In this document: positions 22,955 through 36,089 of the stretch, piece by piece
How the letters are laid out: each line of letters begins with the position of its first letter
Position numbering within the stretch: position 1 is the first letter of the stretch
Assembly: GCA_033557835.1 (NCBI GenBank)
Contig: JAWQRO010000308.1
Location: 1 to 43,487, forward strand
Source of the DNA: Helochares maculicollis
Taxonomy: Eukaryota > Arthropoda > Insecta > Coleoptera > Hydrophilidae
Direction: 5' to 3'
Length of the DNA stretch: 43,487 nucleotides
Notes under the pieces: model-generated
Told to the model about the DNA's origin: nothing
Seen by the model: only the letters and a program-made list of their open reading frames with translations
Database searches by the model: none
Translations under genes and position numbers: made by a program

Positions 22955-24280
22955 CTGCAGATTAGAAAGTTCTTGTCTGCCATTCAAGTAATTGATAAAC
23001 AATTTTAAGCCAATTATGCTTTCGTTTATTTTATGATGATGGTAGTAGGAGAGTAAATTTAAGAGCGCAATTGTCAGGTATGGAGGTGTGTTTTTTCTAA
23101 TATTTTTACAGCGTTCTTAATTCGTTGGTATGCCCTTTTCAATGTGATAATCAAATATTGTTTTAAACTCAAATAACTCTCTTTTTGAGTGACCTCGAAA
23201 GCAGGCATAAGAAAACTGTAAGGGTAACAAAGAACAAACTTGTTACATAAATGTGGCTAAATCTTCATTCCCGACTATTAGCAATTCCAATTAGGCATCC
23301 AAAAATGTCAATATTTATCCCCTTCTACTCATCTGCTTAAAAACTGGAATACTATCTCTGCCGAGTTCCTATGAAAAAAAAAGACTAAAAGATATACGAT
23401 AAAGAGCGTTACTAATAAAATTGATAGCTCTTAGTCACAGTCGATGAATTGGAGATATTCATACATCAAATCTAGACAACAATCTCTGCTTCTTTTTGAA
23501 TGAAAACCGATTGCAGTTATTGCACTTTATTTACAAAAAATTTTAAGATATAATTTAATTACTTCATAGGATATGTTTTTAAGAAATGATCTAGTTACAT
23601 GGTACAAATATTTTCTTGTTTTAAATTTATTAACTGATTACGGATTCAAACTGCAGAAATTGTTGAAATATTTACATGAGAATTGGTTTCAGCGCGAGCA
23701 ATTTCGCATTTTAAATGCTTCAACATCTCTTATTTAGCGGCAACCCAACACTCGTAACAGCAAAGAGAATCATTCGCAATCAGTTACATGCTTGATGATG
23801 GAATTTTTATACCCAGGGTCAAGGTTAACTCGAGTATTAAATTCCAAAATCTTAGCAGTAAATACATGCAACAACTAATATATTTTTTGCTATAAAATAA
23901 GTTTTGGAAATTATAAACTGTTTTCAAAACAGATACAGCATATTGCAAAGAATTTGTTTGTGAAAGAATTAACTATTTATATATAACTAGTACACTAGTA
24001 TACTAGTACGGGTTGGAAATAAATATTGGTATGTTATATGCTACAAACGATATATTCACTTTATATAAAATACTTGTAGGATGCGTAAAGATATTGAAAT
24101 TTCAAACGAAGAAGTTCTACAACTCTTTCAGCACTTTAACTATTTTAAATAACACATATATTTTACAATGTATTTTAATGAATTCTTTGAAATATTCTAA
24201 TATTTTAAGTATATATCTGGTGTATAAGTACTCAACAAAGTGTCACTAATCGCCTACGAGAGATGTGAAAAATTCAGAAG
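22955..24280. other. Gene-free stretch
   Basis: AT-rich DNA with no supported gene. Apart from the TATA-like site near 23815 on the minus strand, nothing stands out; the 78-codon plus-strand frame at 24013-24249 has no features. Confidence 0.45.
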
Positions 24281-24570
24281 AGTGGTAAATGGGTACCACA
24301 TGAGCTGAATATAAGACCAATAAAAAAGCACAAACACTTTTGTATATGGCAACACATATGGGTAATGGTTCACATAATCAACAATAGCTAATCTATTTGA
24401 GACATTTGCTGCCTGAAAGAAGCCTGAACATCGACAGGAGCAACACAACCATTGTTATCCATGACACTGCCCTATCACTTATAGCAAACTCAGTTTTCGA
24501 AACGTTGGAGACGCTCAGCTGAGTTCTACCTCATGTGGCTTACTCACCAGACTTGAATCCTTGCGATTAA
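24281..24570 (+). pseudogene. Old mariner transposase relic
   Basis: The plus strand encodes KWVPHEL at about 24287-24307, a hallmark block of mariner transposases. Further on come VIHDTA (24454-24468), an in-frame TGA, and VLPHVAYSPDLNPCD ending at 24567. The last two match the second and third catalytic-Asp blocks (HDNA...YSPDLxPCD) and are 34 codons apart. The distance from WVPHEL to the second block is roughly half of normal, so the middle is deleted. It is a different lineage from the element at 19411-20725, which has VPKLL instead of VPHEL, and is much more decayed. Confidence 0.75.
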
Positions 24571-25141
24571 AATAAAATTTTAAAAAATGGCATGATAAAC
24601 GTTTCACAAGGAGAGGTGCGAAAAAATGGGATGGCACACACTTTGAATAAAGCACTGTTCATCATTCTTGCAAACTTAGCGTGATTATTTTCTTTTAAAC
24701 TTCGCATTTCTTACTAGTCCACCTGGTTTGCATATTGTAGACAAATTAAAACATGCAGCAATTTTCGTCGCCCAGTTTTCTAATTTAACTATTTCTTCTG
24801 TTTATAGCTTTAATAACTTTTAGGTAAATTTTTAATTGTTTTTACGCACATGCAAAATACGAATATTTAAAACAAAAAATAGCACCAATTCGATCAAAAC
24901 AAAAATGTATTTAATGGTTTATGAAGTGTATACAAATTAACAACACAAAAACTTTTGCTTACTATAAAAAACAATTGAAGAATTTAGATCAACAAGTATT
25001 TTCAACAATCTTATATCTTCAAAGTTAATACAGATCTGCAATGGCCGTATGCCAATTCTCGTAACACACAAATTTACGATCACACATAGACAATATTTTT
25101 CAGTTTGCACCAGCAACCAAAAGGAACATCAAGGAAAACAT

Positions 25142-25272
25142 TGGTCCTTCCAACAGGAAGGAGACACAAGAAACACTTAATAACAATCATAGGTCCTTCG
25201 AGCCAGATACAACAAATCATTGGTCCTTTGAGCCAGATTCACCAAAACATTGGTCCTTCGAGCCGGATTCAA
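25142..25272. repeat. Short tandem array, 30-bp period
   Basis: The core ggtccttcgagccagat recurs at 25191, 25221 and 25251 exactly 30 bp apart, with a more diverged unit at 25142. The spacer is A-rich (aacaaatcat, accaaaacat). Confidence 0.85.
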
Positions 25273-26748
25273 TAAGTACACCCATAGTCTGCAAATCAGT
25301 GATTATGGATGCTATTATAGTTCTTATATGGAATATAAAAATGCAAAAATCTGTTTATGAAATAGACTAAATATTCATTAAGATACTCAATTTTTAACAC
25401 TTACTCATCGATGCAGTTTGTTAATTTAATTCTTTTTCGTATTAAAGGATTGTTAGGGATGTTAGCGATCCTTATGGTTATTTTGACTCTCTTATCAGCC
25501 GTTAAATAAAATTGTTTTTAACAAGAGAAATTCAAATTTGGAGGTAAAATATTCTTCTTCTCAGTCAACACTTCTCCTCGGAATTGCCTTGTAATGCTAG
25601 CCCTAATAAATTGTATTTTTTGTCTTGATTACATGTAGCTCCATGAAACTTTTTTTATCAATTTAAGCTGTTCATATTCATCGACCCTTATTGTATACCC
25701 CAAATAAAACGTATGCTTTACTATTATTGTGTTCACTAGTTGCCTTCCTCATTTATTATTCTGTTGATTTACAACAAGCACATTATTTTGAGATACATCA
25801 CAAGTATTTAGAAGGTTTTTTTCCATTTAATCTGTACTCACTCACTTGCATTCAGACAGCATGACCTTTTAAATCTGAAAAAATCCCGTAAATCGGAATT
25901 CCCCATTATTTTCTAATACGTCTCCTATGGCGGCAGTAAGACCTAAGATACCAAAACAGGATATCAGTACAATACCGCATTAAAAAAGAAGAAACAAACT
26001 AAGTACCCTACATTATGGGTCGAAATATCTGCATATTATGACATATATTTGTTTTAAGCGAGACCATAAAGGCTAGTAGCTATTAAACATATCAAGCCAA
26101 TAAATGGAGATTTAGTTATACAAAAACACAATCACAAATTGCGTCTCTAGATTTTCTATTAAAACAGCAAATGATGTGTCTTATAGATCAGGTACCCCGT
26201 ATTTTGCTTTATTTTGCGATTGAGCGTCACTAAAATACTTCATTAATAACAATTCTCTTACTTTGTTTCTCCACAAAGCACAGTTTTATATGCTAATGAA
26301 ACATAAATATTCTTATTAAACTGCGATACAATTAAATACATATTAAGAATTAGCGATAGGTTTAGTCAGGCCTATTGATCAGAGAAAATATTAGTATTGA
26401 TGCAAATTAACTGTAATACTATCAACAAATGAGGAAAAAACTCATCGGCGATACATTGATAATTAAATGAATGAAATTCTTCTGATAAGGAATTAACAAA
26501 AATTTAATGCACACTGCGCTGACTTAAGCAAGAAATTGATAGCGCTGTCAATTGAACGCCGAATAAACATAGCTCGTATTAGGTGATTGTTCTCAATCTG
26601 ATTTGAGGTTCCAAAGTTTATAATGAGGAGCTACCTAAGCAAAATTTGGCTTGGCAGCAGCAAAATTTTCCTAAATTTCCATCGTTGCATTTATTATCAC
26701 GCAATTAAATGAGATTATCACGGATGCATATGTCCGCAGTTTTATTGC
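25273..26748. other. Gene-free region upstream of the lipase-like gene
   Basis: AT-rich, no gene recognised. Its right end should carry the upstream regulatory DNA of the lipase-like gene. Confidence 0.5.
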
Positions 26749-26784
26749 TATAAAAGATCCTCGCTGTTTTTGAATCGATACAGT
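26749..26784 (+). promoter_or_regulatory. Core promoter of the lipase-like gene
   Basis: TATAAAAG lies at 26749-26756, and an initiator-like atacagttt sits about 30 bp downstream around 26778-26786. This spacing is standard for insect TATA promoters. Transcription would start about 30 nt before the ATG at 26812. A strong TATA is typical of highly or tissue-specifically expressed genes. Confidence 0.75.
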
Positions 26785-26811
26785 TTTCGTTGGATAACTG
26801 CAACTGGAACT

Positions 26812-28152
26812 ATGAAGATCTATTTCTGCCTTCTCCTCGTCGCCACTCTCGCCTGGGGTAAGTACTAACTCTTTCTTTTACATTTCTACTTTTTATACCT
26901 ACTACTCTTATATGTTCAAGTGTCATTGGAAAAAGTTTGCACTAAACTTAAACAATTTTCTTACAGCTTCCCCCAGCAGGGTTCAGTATAGAAAGTCAGG
27001 GGAATCTAGCTCTGATGACACCTCCAGCGCTTCTAGTTCTAGTATAGAGGGCAAATACCGCAGGGGAGGAAGATATCAATCCGGAAAAGATGGCATCTCG
27101 AAGAAAGACTATCCAAAAGATATCCAAGAGAGCATCGAAAAAATCGAGAACCACGTTCCAATTGAGCGCGCTGTCAGCGGAAGTGTCCACGACGACGATG
27201 TCGAATACTATGTTTCCACCCACGACCATCGCAGCAAAGTTAAATTTACCAAGGCAAATGTTAACTTGATCGACAAAACCAAAGACTTCAAAGTTATCTT
27301 CCACGACTGGCTCGATCACAGCGACGCTGACTGGGTCCACCACATGACCGACAAATATTTGCACCACTTCGACGTCAACGTTATTATGGTCGACTGGAAG
27401 AAACCAGCTTATCATCCATATGGAGAATCTGCCTACTATTCCGAAGGTGTTGGAGAAAAGATCGCTCATTTCTTCCACTCCATCAATTTGCCTCCACACA
27501 AATTCCACTTCGTTGCCCACGGAATGGGAGCTCATGTTGCCGGTATTGCCGCCAAATACCTTAAGAAATATCACGAAGGCGTCAAAGTACACAGAATCAG
27601 TGCTTTAGACCCTGCTGGTCCTTGCTTCCAAGAGTCCAAATACACCGACGACCAGAAACTTACCTCTCACGACGCCGATATGGTCGATGTTTACTATACC
27701 GATGGAACCACTTACGGTTATCACGATGACTTGGGACATTACAACTTCTTCCCCAATGGAGGCAAGAGGCCCCAGCCCGGTTGCGAAGAAGGTCATGGTG
27801 ATCATTGTAAGAATTTTTATATAGCCCTTACGATATTTGTACAATCTTCGAATAATTTTTTCAAGTTTAATCTATTCTTTCTTAAATTTAAATCTGACGC
27901 TGTACTCAAGATATTTTGTCTTTAATGTCTTCTCTTGTAGATTTCTGCAGCCACTTCAGGAGCCCTTACTTCTACCTCGAAACCATTGGTTCCCACAGCA
28001 TCTACGCCGTGAAATGCGAATCCTGGAGTAAATTCTTCGAAGGAAAATGCACTGCTCCCAAGACCTATTTTGGGGATAGCGCCCACAAAGATGAACCTCA
28101 AGGAAGATATTTCCTTAAATCCAACAGCTTCCCTCCTTACTTCAAAAAATGA
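26812..28152 (+). CDS. Secreted pancreatic-lipase-family protein lacking the catalytic serine (three exons)
   Basis: Spliced model: 26812-26857, 26967-27806, 27941-28152; 365 aa. A signal peptide (MKIYFCLLLVATLAW) is followed by a serine- and Asp-rich stretch near residues 25-40, then the alpha/beta-hydrolase domain. Landmarks: VIMVDWKKPAY, FVAHGMGAHVAG, ISALDPAGPCF and CSHFRSPYFYLETIG. In active members the nucleophile motif is GHSLGAH; here residues 199-203 read AHGMG, so Gly201 occupies the serine position. Asp230 and His300 of the triad remain. The oxyanion region FHDW also departs from the usual HGF/W. Drosophila yolk proteins belong to this family and likewise lack the serine, so a storage, carrier or binding role is plausible. 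It is the only host gene on the plus strand. Catalytic inactivity is inferred from the residue change. Confidence 0.92.
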
Positions 28153-29009
28153 GGGATTCAACGCTGTCTTTAAATAACTCTTTCAGGATATTTAATCTTA
28201 GTGGATTGTAAATATCTCTAGAAAGCAACATAAAGCAAATAACTAATACTTTCTTGTTTTTTATACTACGACAAATGATTCCCCTAAATCTGTATATTGA
28301 GAAGTAGGGAAAATTAGTCTCGGTATACATTGAAACTAAATGAGTGTTTTAATGAGTCTCTGGACAAGTCTGGATATTTCTCTCAGTTTTAAAAGACCTG
28401 CGTTGGCTTTTTGTGATCTTGTTTATTATTCATTGAAAACAATCGCATAAGTTGTGGAAGTAAACCACCCCTTTTTCATTAATTAAATTCTACTACCAGC
28501 ACAAAACATTTATTTTGAGTGATCCAAACTGGACTGTAAAAATTTGATATATTACCAATGTTTGAGGTGATATTTGTTTCGTATTTGTTAGTTTATGTTT
28601 GTAAAAACGTCTGCAGTAAGCGAGTAAAGTTATTGTATTGTATTAAAACGTAGAGAGTTTTATGAAATATTGGTAATTATGATAGCTGATGACGCTCATT
28701 AAAAACATGGTATTGATGATTACCCTCGCTCTGGACGTCCAAAAAGTTGGAATACAATATTTATCCCGTTCTCAAAACGTTAATTATAACTTTGCTCTTA
28801 AGTGTTAGCGACTTTCATCATAGTTTGAATTTTCCTTGATACACTAGATTTTTTGTTGCTATTTTGTATTTAAACAGTCCAGCTCAATTGGTCTAAGTGT
28901 ACTTGTATACATAATGTCTAATCTACGATAATTGAATTTACAAAAATGAATTGACTGTTTATTTAAAATATATGGCACTACCCATCATAGTGAGATGTTT
29001 ATATTCAAA
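28153..29009. other. Spacer between convergent genes
   Basis: The lipase-like gene (plus) and CFAP251 (minus) converge here. No additional gene is visible and no canonical AATAAA stands out immediately after the lipase stop. Confidence 0.5.
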
Positions 29010-32000
29010 TTAAGTTGGAGTGTCTTCCTCCTTAATTCCCAGAATCTCATCAACAAAATTGCTGAATGAGATCATCTGCAAAGAAAGGTTTTGATTGTAC
29101 TAAAAATAAAATAAATCGGCATAACTTACTTCCGGGAAGAAATCAAAATTATACTCTAAATTTTCATCTACGGTTGGGTCTTCGTGCATCAGCACCGAAA
29201 GGCAAGTGTGTGCGTTACCTCTAGTGAAAGTCTCGCCTCTTGAACAGATAATATCTAAAAAGTCATCTTTATCTACCGACCCGTACGAGCCGCCACAGTA
29301 GTCACAAAATCGGTTGAATATCGTCTCCAGGGTTTTCATCGAGATGCCATGCGCGGGTCTATGGTTTACATAGAGCTGGACGAACTCCAAAAATGTCATA
29401 TCCTGTCTGAGATTTTTAGAATCTTCTCTGTTTTCTCTATGTCTGATATCAGATAGCATGCTTTTCACTTCAAATTCTGTCGGGTAAAATCCACAGGCCC
29501 TCATCAAATCAGGAAGCTCAACCACAGCGATGGTGTCTCCGGCCACCCTTTGGTTCAAGTTTGTTTCATCCTGGTGCAGAATCTGCATGTAGTAGAACAA
29601 ATCTTGCATTTCTTTAAACAGCCAACCTGTTGCTCCACCCTCGATTAAGCAATAATATGGTTCTAAGTTTTTACCACCCAGCTTCGTCAAGTTATGAATG
29701 GAACTGAAATGATATAAAATGTCTATGAACTTCTTTTGTATGAACCCAGCCACAAAGAGCTGCATACATTTTCTGTTGCAAAAATGGCATTACACAATCC
29801 TGACGAAGACTTTTTGCTATATTTTACTTTGTGCTGTATACTAATATGTAAATTATAATAGGTGAAATGTTTATAAGGTATCGCTCTAATAGAAAGGTCT
29901 ACCTTAATGCAAAGGTATTTTGATATACATATGCACAGACTTCAATGATAAGAGCAAGTAATTTCGTAAATTAAGATGTGACTATGTCACTTTTGAGTTC
30001 TTAGATAAATCTACCTATACAAAAATTATCAAATTTACTCTTTAAAAATATTAATCAAAGAAAAATTAGCCAGAAAATATTATGTATCGTCAGTAAATAC
30101 GAGATTTTTTAAATAGAACGTCACATTTCAATTTTGAAATACATAAAAAAATAGTTTGTGTTTCTCTTGATAGCTACACACTTTTACCATCATTTTGGTA
30201 ATTTGTCAATGCTATGCTTATCGAGGCAAACTAATCAACAAGCCGTTTTCATACGGAGTTGAACGCTGTCCAGTGCGTATGCTATTGAATAGAGTAACTA
30301 ATCGCCGAATGGGGCTAAGTGTGGTGAATAAGCTTCATAAGGTAGTATTTGCAAATTAAATGGCATAATTGTTTCTTTGAGTAGTTTTTTCTTGCGTGTT
30401 ATAGTACATTATTATGAAGCTGAATCACTTTGTTTTGCCTTTTTCAGTATTCTATCAGTTTTCTCCGCAATGCTTTGTTAAATCCATTATTTGTTGTTAG
30501 TATCGGTTTTGATAGTTGTTAGTAGCTGGAAATAAGTAACACACTTGCGACCCTACCGAACATTTGTCTACTTGGCTTTACAATCGATATCGCTGGCTTG
30601 CTAGGAGGAATCAATGAAGGTTTACATTCAGGATTCTTAAAACTATTCAGTTTTAATATCCAGTCACAATTAAACGGTTAAATAATAACAAGCAACATTT
30701 CACAAGCAGTTTTTCTTATCTTCTATTTTTTATGAAGTTCATGTGGAACCTGAGTTTTCAGTCTCAGAATTTTTCTTATGGCATACAATTATTTGTAGAT
30801 GGTTTCTTGTGATTTAATTGATCCAACAGTCACAGAAGCTAAATGTCATTTTCTTCCAACAATAACTGCCATTACACGTCAACATTATTTCTTTTCCCTC
30901 TCTTTCTCTGCCACATCGAAATCTAACCAGTTCTTACATCACTGATATCATTGACATGTACCATAAACATGGTCAGCATAAGCTTCGACAAACTTCCGAT
31001 GCTACTCTGCATTGACAACTCTAACCATCTAAGAGTAAAATTACATCATATTTACAGATCTGGTAAATATCTTACACCAACTTTTATATATTATGCTTTT
31101 AGTTTTATGATATAGATAATTATAATTTCACTTACTCATTTTGTTGATCATTTAGTAAAAAGCTACCAAAATCTGACAAATATATTCCCGATTTTTAGAA
31201 ATCAACAGTTTTACAAAAACTCAAACCGAAAAGCAATTAGCATAACTTTGCAACAAATCTATTGATCAGCTTGCGTACTGCCAATATAACTTATTTTAGT
31301 CTGTTGCTGTACGAAGTAATTTAAAAATATATAGTAGTTTCGGATTTTTTCACTTAAAACAAGCTAAAAAATATTGATACTGATATTGACATGAAACTTA
31401 CTCGTAATTGATCTTCCACATCAGGACGGCGTTGTCGTTAACACCAACAGTGAAAAGATACTCGCCATCACAATTCACGCAAACTTGAAGTAGTTCTTCG
31501 GGATGTCCGTACATACCTAAGAATTGGTAAGGATTTCCAGTCAGTGGCAGCGCTTGGATTCCGATATGTTTATGTGTTACGAAAATGATGAACTCGCTTT
31601 CACGTTTTGGAGCGGCCTAAAAAATATCCATCCTGAATTAATTGAATTTAAATGCAGTATTTCTCGCTGATACGTAATGTATCGAATCAAAACTTACTAA
31701 AATTTTCTGCACTGGATATTTGGTGTAGCACCCATAAGCAGGTCCTAGGAATGTGCCCCTCTGATGATAATTTTGATCTAATATAATTTTAAACTTGTGT
31801 TCATTGTCGCTGTACAAAAGCCTATTGGGTAGTCCTTCGACGTGTGGTAAGTAAATAAACGAAAGTGGAATAGCGCTTTGCTCTATCAATTCTCTCTTCA
31901 CAATAAAAATTTCGTCTTCAGTGCTCTTCTTGGCATTGTACTCTACAATAAAGCGATCGTCGCCGATTGTAAAGAATTTATGGCTAACAAAGGGACTGAA

Positions 32001-35000
32001 AAGTATATCCGTAATTGTTTTGCAATGGCTCCTATATTTCCCGTGGATTTTCCAGTCGCCACTGATATGACTGTAGCGGAACACAACCACAGTTTTATTA
32101 GTATCCTATAAATTAAAATATATTGCTAATAAAAAACCTATAAAAATCATGTTATTTATTTACAAAATATGCGCAGAAATTGGAATCGTTAGAAAAATCA
32201 ATCTTCACTACTTTGTTGTTTGTGATGATAAATGGAACTTCAGACATGTTTTCTTGCAAGATGGGCTCTAAAAACCAAATTTCACCGTTGCTTTTTCCGC
32301 ATACTAGTCGATAAGCTAAAAAAATCATCATTTTCAGTATAAGAAGAAATTTAAAGAATATGCTTACATTCTGGTGAGTACTTTAGACAACTTATGATAG
32401 AATCATCGGCTCCATATTTGGGAAGCTTTCTAGAAGTAATTTTTTCACGTATTTCATAGTTATATATGCACAAGTTACCATCTTCATAAGCTAGGATTAA
32501 GTAGGGCAATTCTTTATGTACTTCCATTGCGGTTACCCGTTTCTTTGTGGAAGCAAAAGCTTCCTCGCATTTTCCTTTGACCACGTCGACAACATACAAA
32601 CTGCCATTTGTAGAAGCCAACGCAAAATTTCTTATAATAAACGGATCCTTTCGCAGAGAAGCATCTTTAGGGACTAGACCTTTGAGCAGGATTTCTATTT
32701 CATCGGAGCGATCATCTAAAGTTTCTTGAGTATATTTTGAGGGAAAATTCATGACGAACATGTTTTGCTTAAAATTATTGGGATCATCGATTTGGTGGTT
32801 CCTAGGATTCAAATTGAAACCTAGTGATGCAATTCCAGTTATTGCAGGGTCTTGAAACCAGTAGAGGATCTTGAGGGCTTTATCGAAGAACATGACCCGT
32901 CCCAAGGAATCACCAGTGATAATGATGCCATCTACTGAAAGAAGACAGGTTAATGTGGCTAGTTTGGAAATGACGATGGTTTTAACGTAAAATCGATTGG
33001 AGATGAACTCGCAAGCCTCCCAAGGTCTATAGTAGTTTGTTGTTCCAAAGACATGAATGGCTCCGTTTTCCGCAATGGCCATTCCTTCGTAACATTCATC
33101 AATAAAGGTACAGCCTTTAATTTTCCCATACTTCTTGCGGTATCTTATGTCCATTTTAGTCCAGTTTACGAGCTCTTCTTTTTCTGTATCCCATTGAACG
33201 AAGAAAACTGCTTTTTCGAAAGATACCATGACGTCTTCTTGACAAGTTGGATGAAAGCTTATTCCGGTACACTCCCCAACGCTTTCAGGCTCTACTATGA
33301 TGGTGGCTGCAATGTTAATTTCGAATTGTTATTTAAAAACCGATTTCTAAAGATTAGTATTAAACATTTAATGTAAAGAACAATTTCCAAAATATGACAA
33401 CAAAAATATAAGAGAATTTTATAGAAATAACTGGAAGAATTAATAAATGCGCGAACAAGCATATACCATCAGCTTCATCTCTCCCATAAGTCCATAGCCA
33501 AAACTTAACAATAGGCTTATTATGTGAAACGGCCATTAAATATTTAGCATTAGGGCTAATAGCAACTCGTTCAGTACCCAAAGGAACCTTTTCTTGTAAT
33601 TCCTCAGTTTCAGCACCATAAACGACTTCTTCATCCATGTTTTCATCGGTTTTGGTTTCAACTACAACTTCCTTTCTCTCTGGATAAGGATTGTAAAAAG
33701 TACATATCGGTTGATTCAATTCGAGGTCCCACACTATGATGCCAGCATCTTCTCCAGCTGCTCCTTTATCCACGGAAACCAGATATTGTCCTGAAGAGTC
33801 CACAGACATAGAGCTTACCCCTCTTTTCTTAAAAGAAAACATGTTTCAATCAGAACAGAAGTAATTAACATAATTGAACATTTCGTCTAAAACTATTATA
33901 TTTGTTATGAAACTTTCCATTGCACTTATCCGAGTTGGAGCTTTCCACTAGAATGTTTTCAGAATAATATTCTTGTAATAGCACCCAACAATTATGTGAC
34001 TGGTATTGCTTTTTATTTGGAGAATATTTTCTGTTTCAAGAATGTCTGAAAACATGTTGTTGTAGATATTTTCTAATACCATTACTAAAACAGTGATGTG
34101 ATATGATATAACGATGCATATGTGATATGATACACACATAATTATTTTTGTACCTGAGAGTTTCGACATGAAAATGCCGAGTGATAGTTGCCGTACAATA
34201 ATAAGCGAATAGTATGTAAGTTTTCTGAATAAATTAGACTAGGAAGCTCTAAACATACATCCGCAAATAAAGCTGAAAATTTGTTATTTTATCAGAACAG
34301 GAACCAATACCCCAATTATAAAAGACCTGAAAAGAAGCTTCGAAGAAAAAAGATTTCACGCCAATGAATTGTTCATGCCCCAAAGCCTTTATATCATAAT
34401 TGAATTAGTCACATTAGTTCAAGAAAAGGCCAGGAGATGTGTGAATTTTGCAGACTAATCAAAATAAAAATCTTTTCAATTTGTTGTTTAAAAACAAGTC
34501 TATATCGATTACAAAAAAGGTGCATTAAAGTTAGAGCTACAAGTTACAATGAAAACCATTTTCGCCGAACTATACCAAAATGTATGTTCTTCTGTTAGAA
34601 ATATTTTTCTTCGTTTCGTCAGCTTGAATTCCCAGAAATACAACAAGCAATAATTTCTAGAAATTCTGAAGCAATAGCTATTATTTTAATTTGAGCAAAG
34701 CGTATACTCTTGAACTGGTGAAAATATTTTTACTTCTGACAATTTGTGTCAAGATGAGAATGTGAAATCATGCAGATAAACTAATAGAGTATCGACACTA
34801 AAACTATAGTTGGAGTTATTAACTCTAATCAACGAAGTACAGGTAAAGTTTAATAAGTCAAGACTTACATGTCCTTCCAAAATAACCATTTCCTTATTAG
34901 GGACGCTGTATATCACAATTCCTTGCGATGCAGCAAAAGCGACTTTCTTGACGCTTCTTCCAGTGGATATATTTTGAATAGGAATACTCGTAGTCAATCC

Positions 35001-36089
35001 AAAAACCCACGTCATTTTCTGCAATAATTATTAAGGGAATAAACTTTTTCTTCATAAAAGAAATCTTGTGCTTCTTTTAGCTCACTTCAGGCTTATACTT
35101 ACAAACGGATGAAATTTTGGTCCAAACTCGGCGCCTTTGAGGAAGCCATCGGGAGCCTTCTCAGTTTCTTCCTCTTCTAAGCGTTCTTCTTCCTGTTGCT
35201 CTTCTTCCTCCATTTCTTCGCCTTCCTCCAAGCCCTCTAATTCCCCCAACTCTCCATGAAGCTGTTCTTCATACTCCCCCACCTCAGAGACATCCAACAA
35301 ATCATGTATAAAAGGAACTTCTTCAGCTTCGCCTATTAAAAACGTTGACTGCTCCTCTTCGAGAAACTCACTCATGGTAAAACTAAATCCTTCACCTCCA
35401 ACTATTTCCTGCGAAGATGTGTCTTTTAAAATCGAACCAACTTTTTTTACTTTCGTCGCAGAATGATCACGTTTTCCAAAGTGAGTGCGTTGGATCCTTT
35501 CGCTATCATGCCTTGAAGCAGCTTCTTGTTCTTCTAGCATTTGGCCTACTTCAAACTTAACCGCTCCAGTTCCTGCCTCAAATCCTTCTAGAAATCCTTT
35601 TTTGTCTTCAGCAGGCTTCGGTTCAACTACCTCTTGCTGCTCCGCCTTCATCAACTCTTCAATTAATTCTGTTTCCTCAGGGGCCAAACCCTCTGCTTCC
35701 TGTTCATCTGCTACCCCTCTTTTCATTATTTCTTCGAGCAGCAATGCTTCATCTTCATCTAGTGGTTGCGAGTGCTCTTCATAAAGTTGAAGATCTTCCT
35801 CAGTGTAGGGGCTTTCAGTCCGAGCTGTATATATTTCTTCAGTTGTTATTTCATCAGTTACTTCTCCAGTTGGAATTTCTGTAAGATCTTCCATTGTTGT
35901 TTCTGCTATGGTAGTTTCTTTAGTGTTAGCAACCGTTTCCTCCTCCTGTGGGTTTGTCACAGAAGCCGCAGCAGTGCCTGTTTCCGCAGTTGTTGCTTCT
36001 GTGATTTCCTCATCGGTTGGTGGATGATTTGTCCGGTAAGTTTCATCTTCGTATTCACTTTCTTCGAGACTAGTAGGAGTATCAGCCAT
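29010..36089 (-). CDS. CFAP251: Cilia- and flagella-associated protein 251 (WDR66), nine exons
   Basis: Spliced model: 36089-35103, 35018-34869, 33827-33467, 33306-32368, 32315-32164, 32105-31698, 31616-31402, 29772-29130, 29075-29010; 1306 aa, all phases consistent. Order of parts: an acidic N-terminus with a Glu-rich tract near residues 270-320; a WD-repeat region (about 330-1070) opening with WVFGLTTSIPIQN and VILEGH; and a C-terminal EF-hand-like region with YYCLIEGG, FKEMQDLFYYMQ, CGFYPTE and YVNHRPAHG. The same order is found in vertebrate WDR66/CFAP251, and the C-terminal blocks are strikingly conserved. In Chlamydomonas, FAP251 belongs to a calmodulin- and spoke-associated complex at the base of radial spoke 3; human mutations cause sperm flagellum defects. 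In insects it would act in sperm tails and possibly motile cilia of chordotonal neurons. Intron 7 (1.6 kb) shows no nested gene. Confidence 0.95.

Noticed and set aside
23750..23830. Possible signal-peptide exon on the minus strand (TATA, then ATG ATT CTC TTT GCT)
   Set aside because: The frame closes after 17 codons and I could find no donor site linking it to the candidate exon at 22794-22954.
26996..27592. 198-codon open frame antisense to the lipase-like gene
   Set aside because: It is the exact complement of conserved lipase exon 2, has no family match or promoter, and reflects codon bias of the sense strand.
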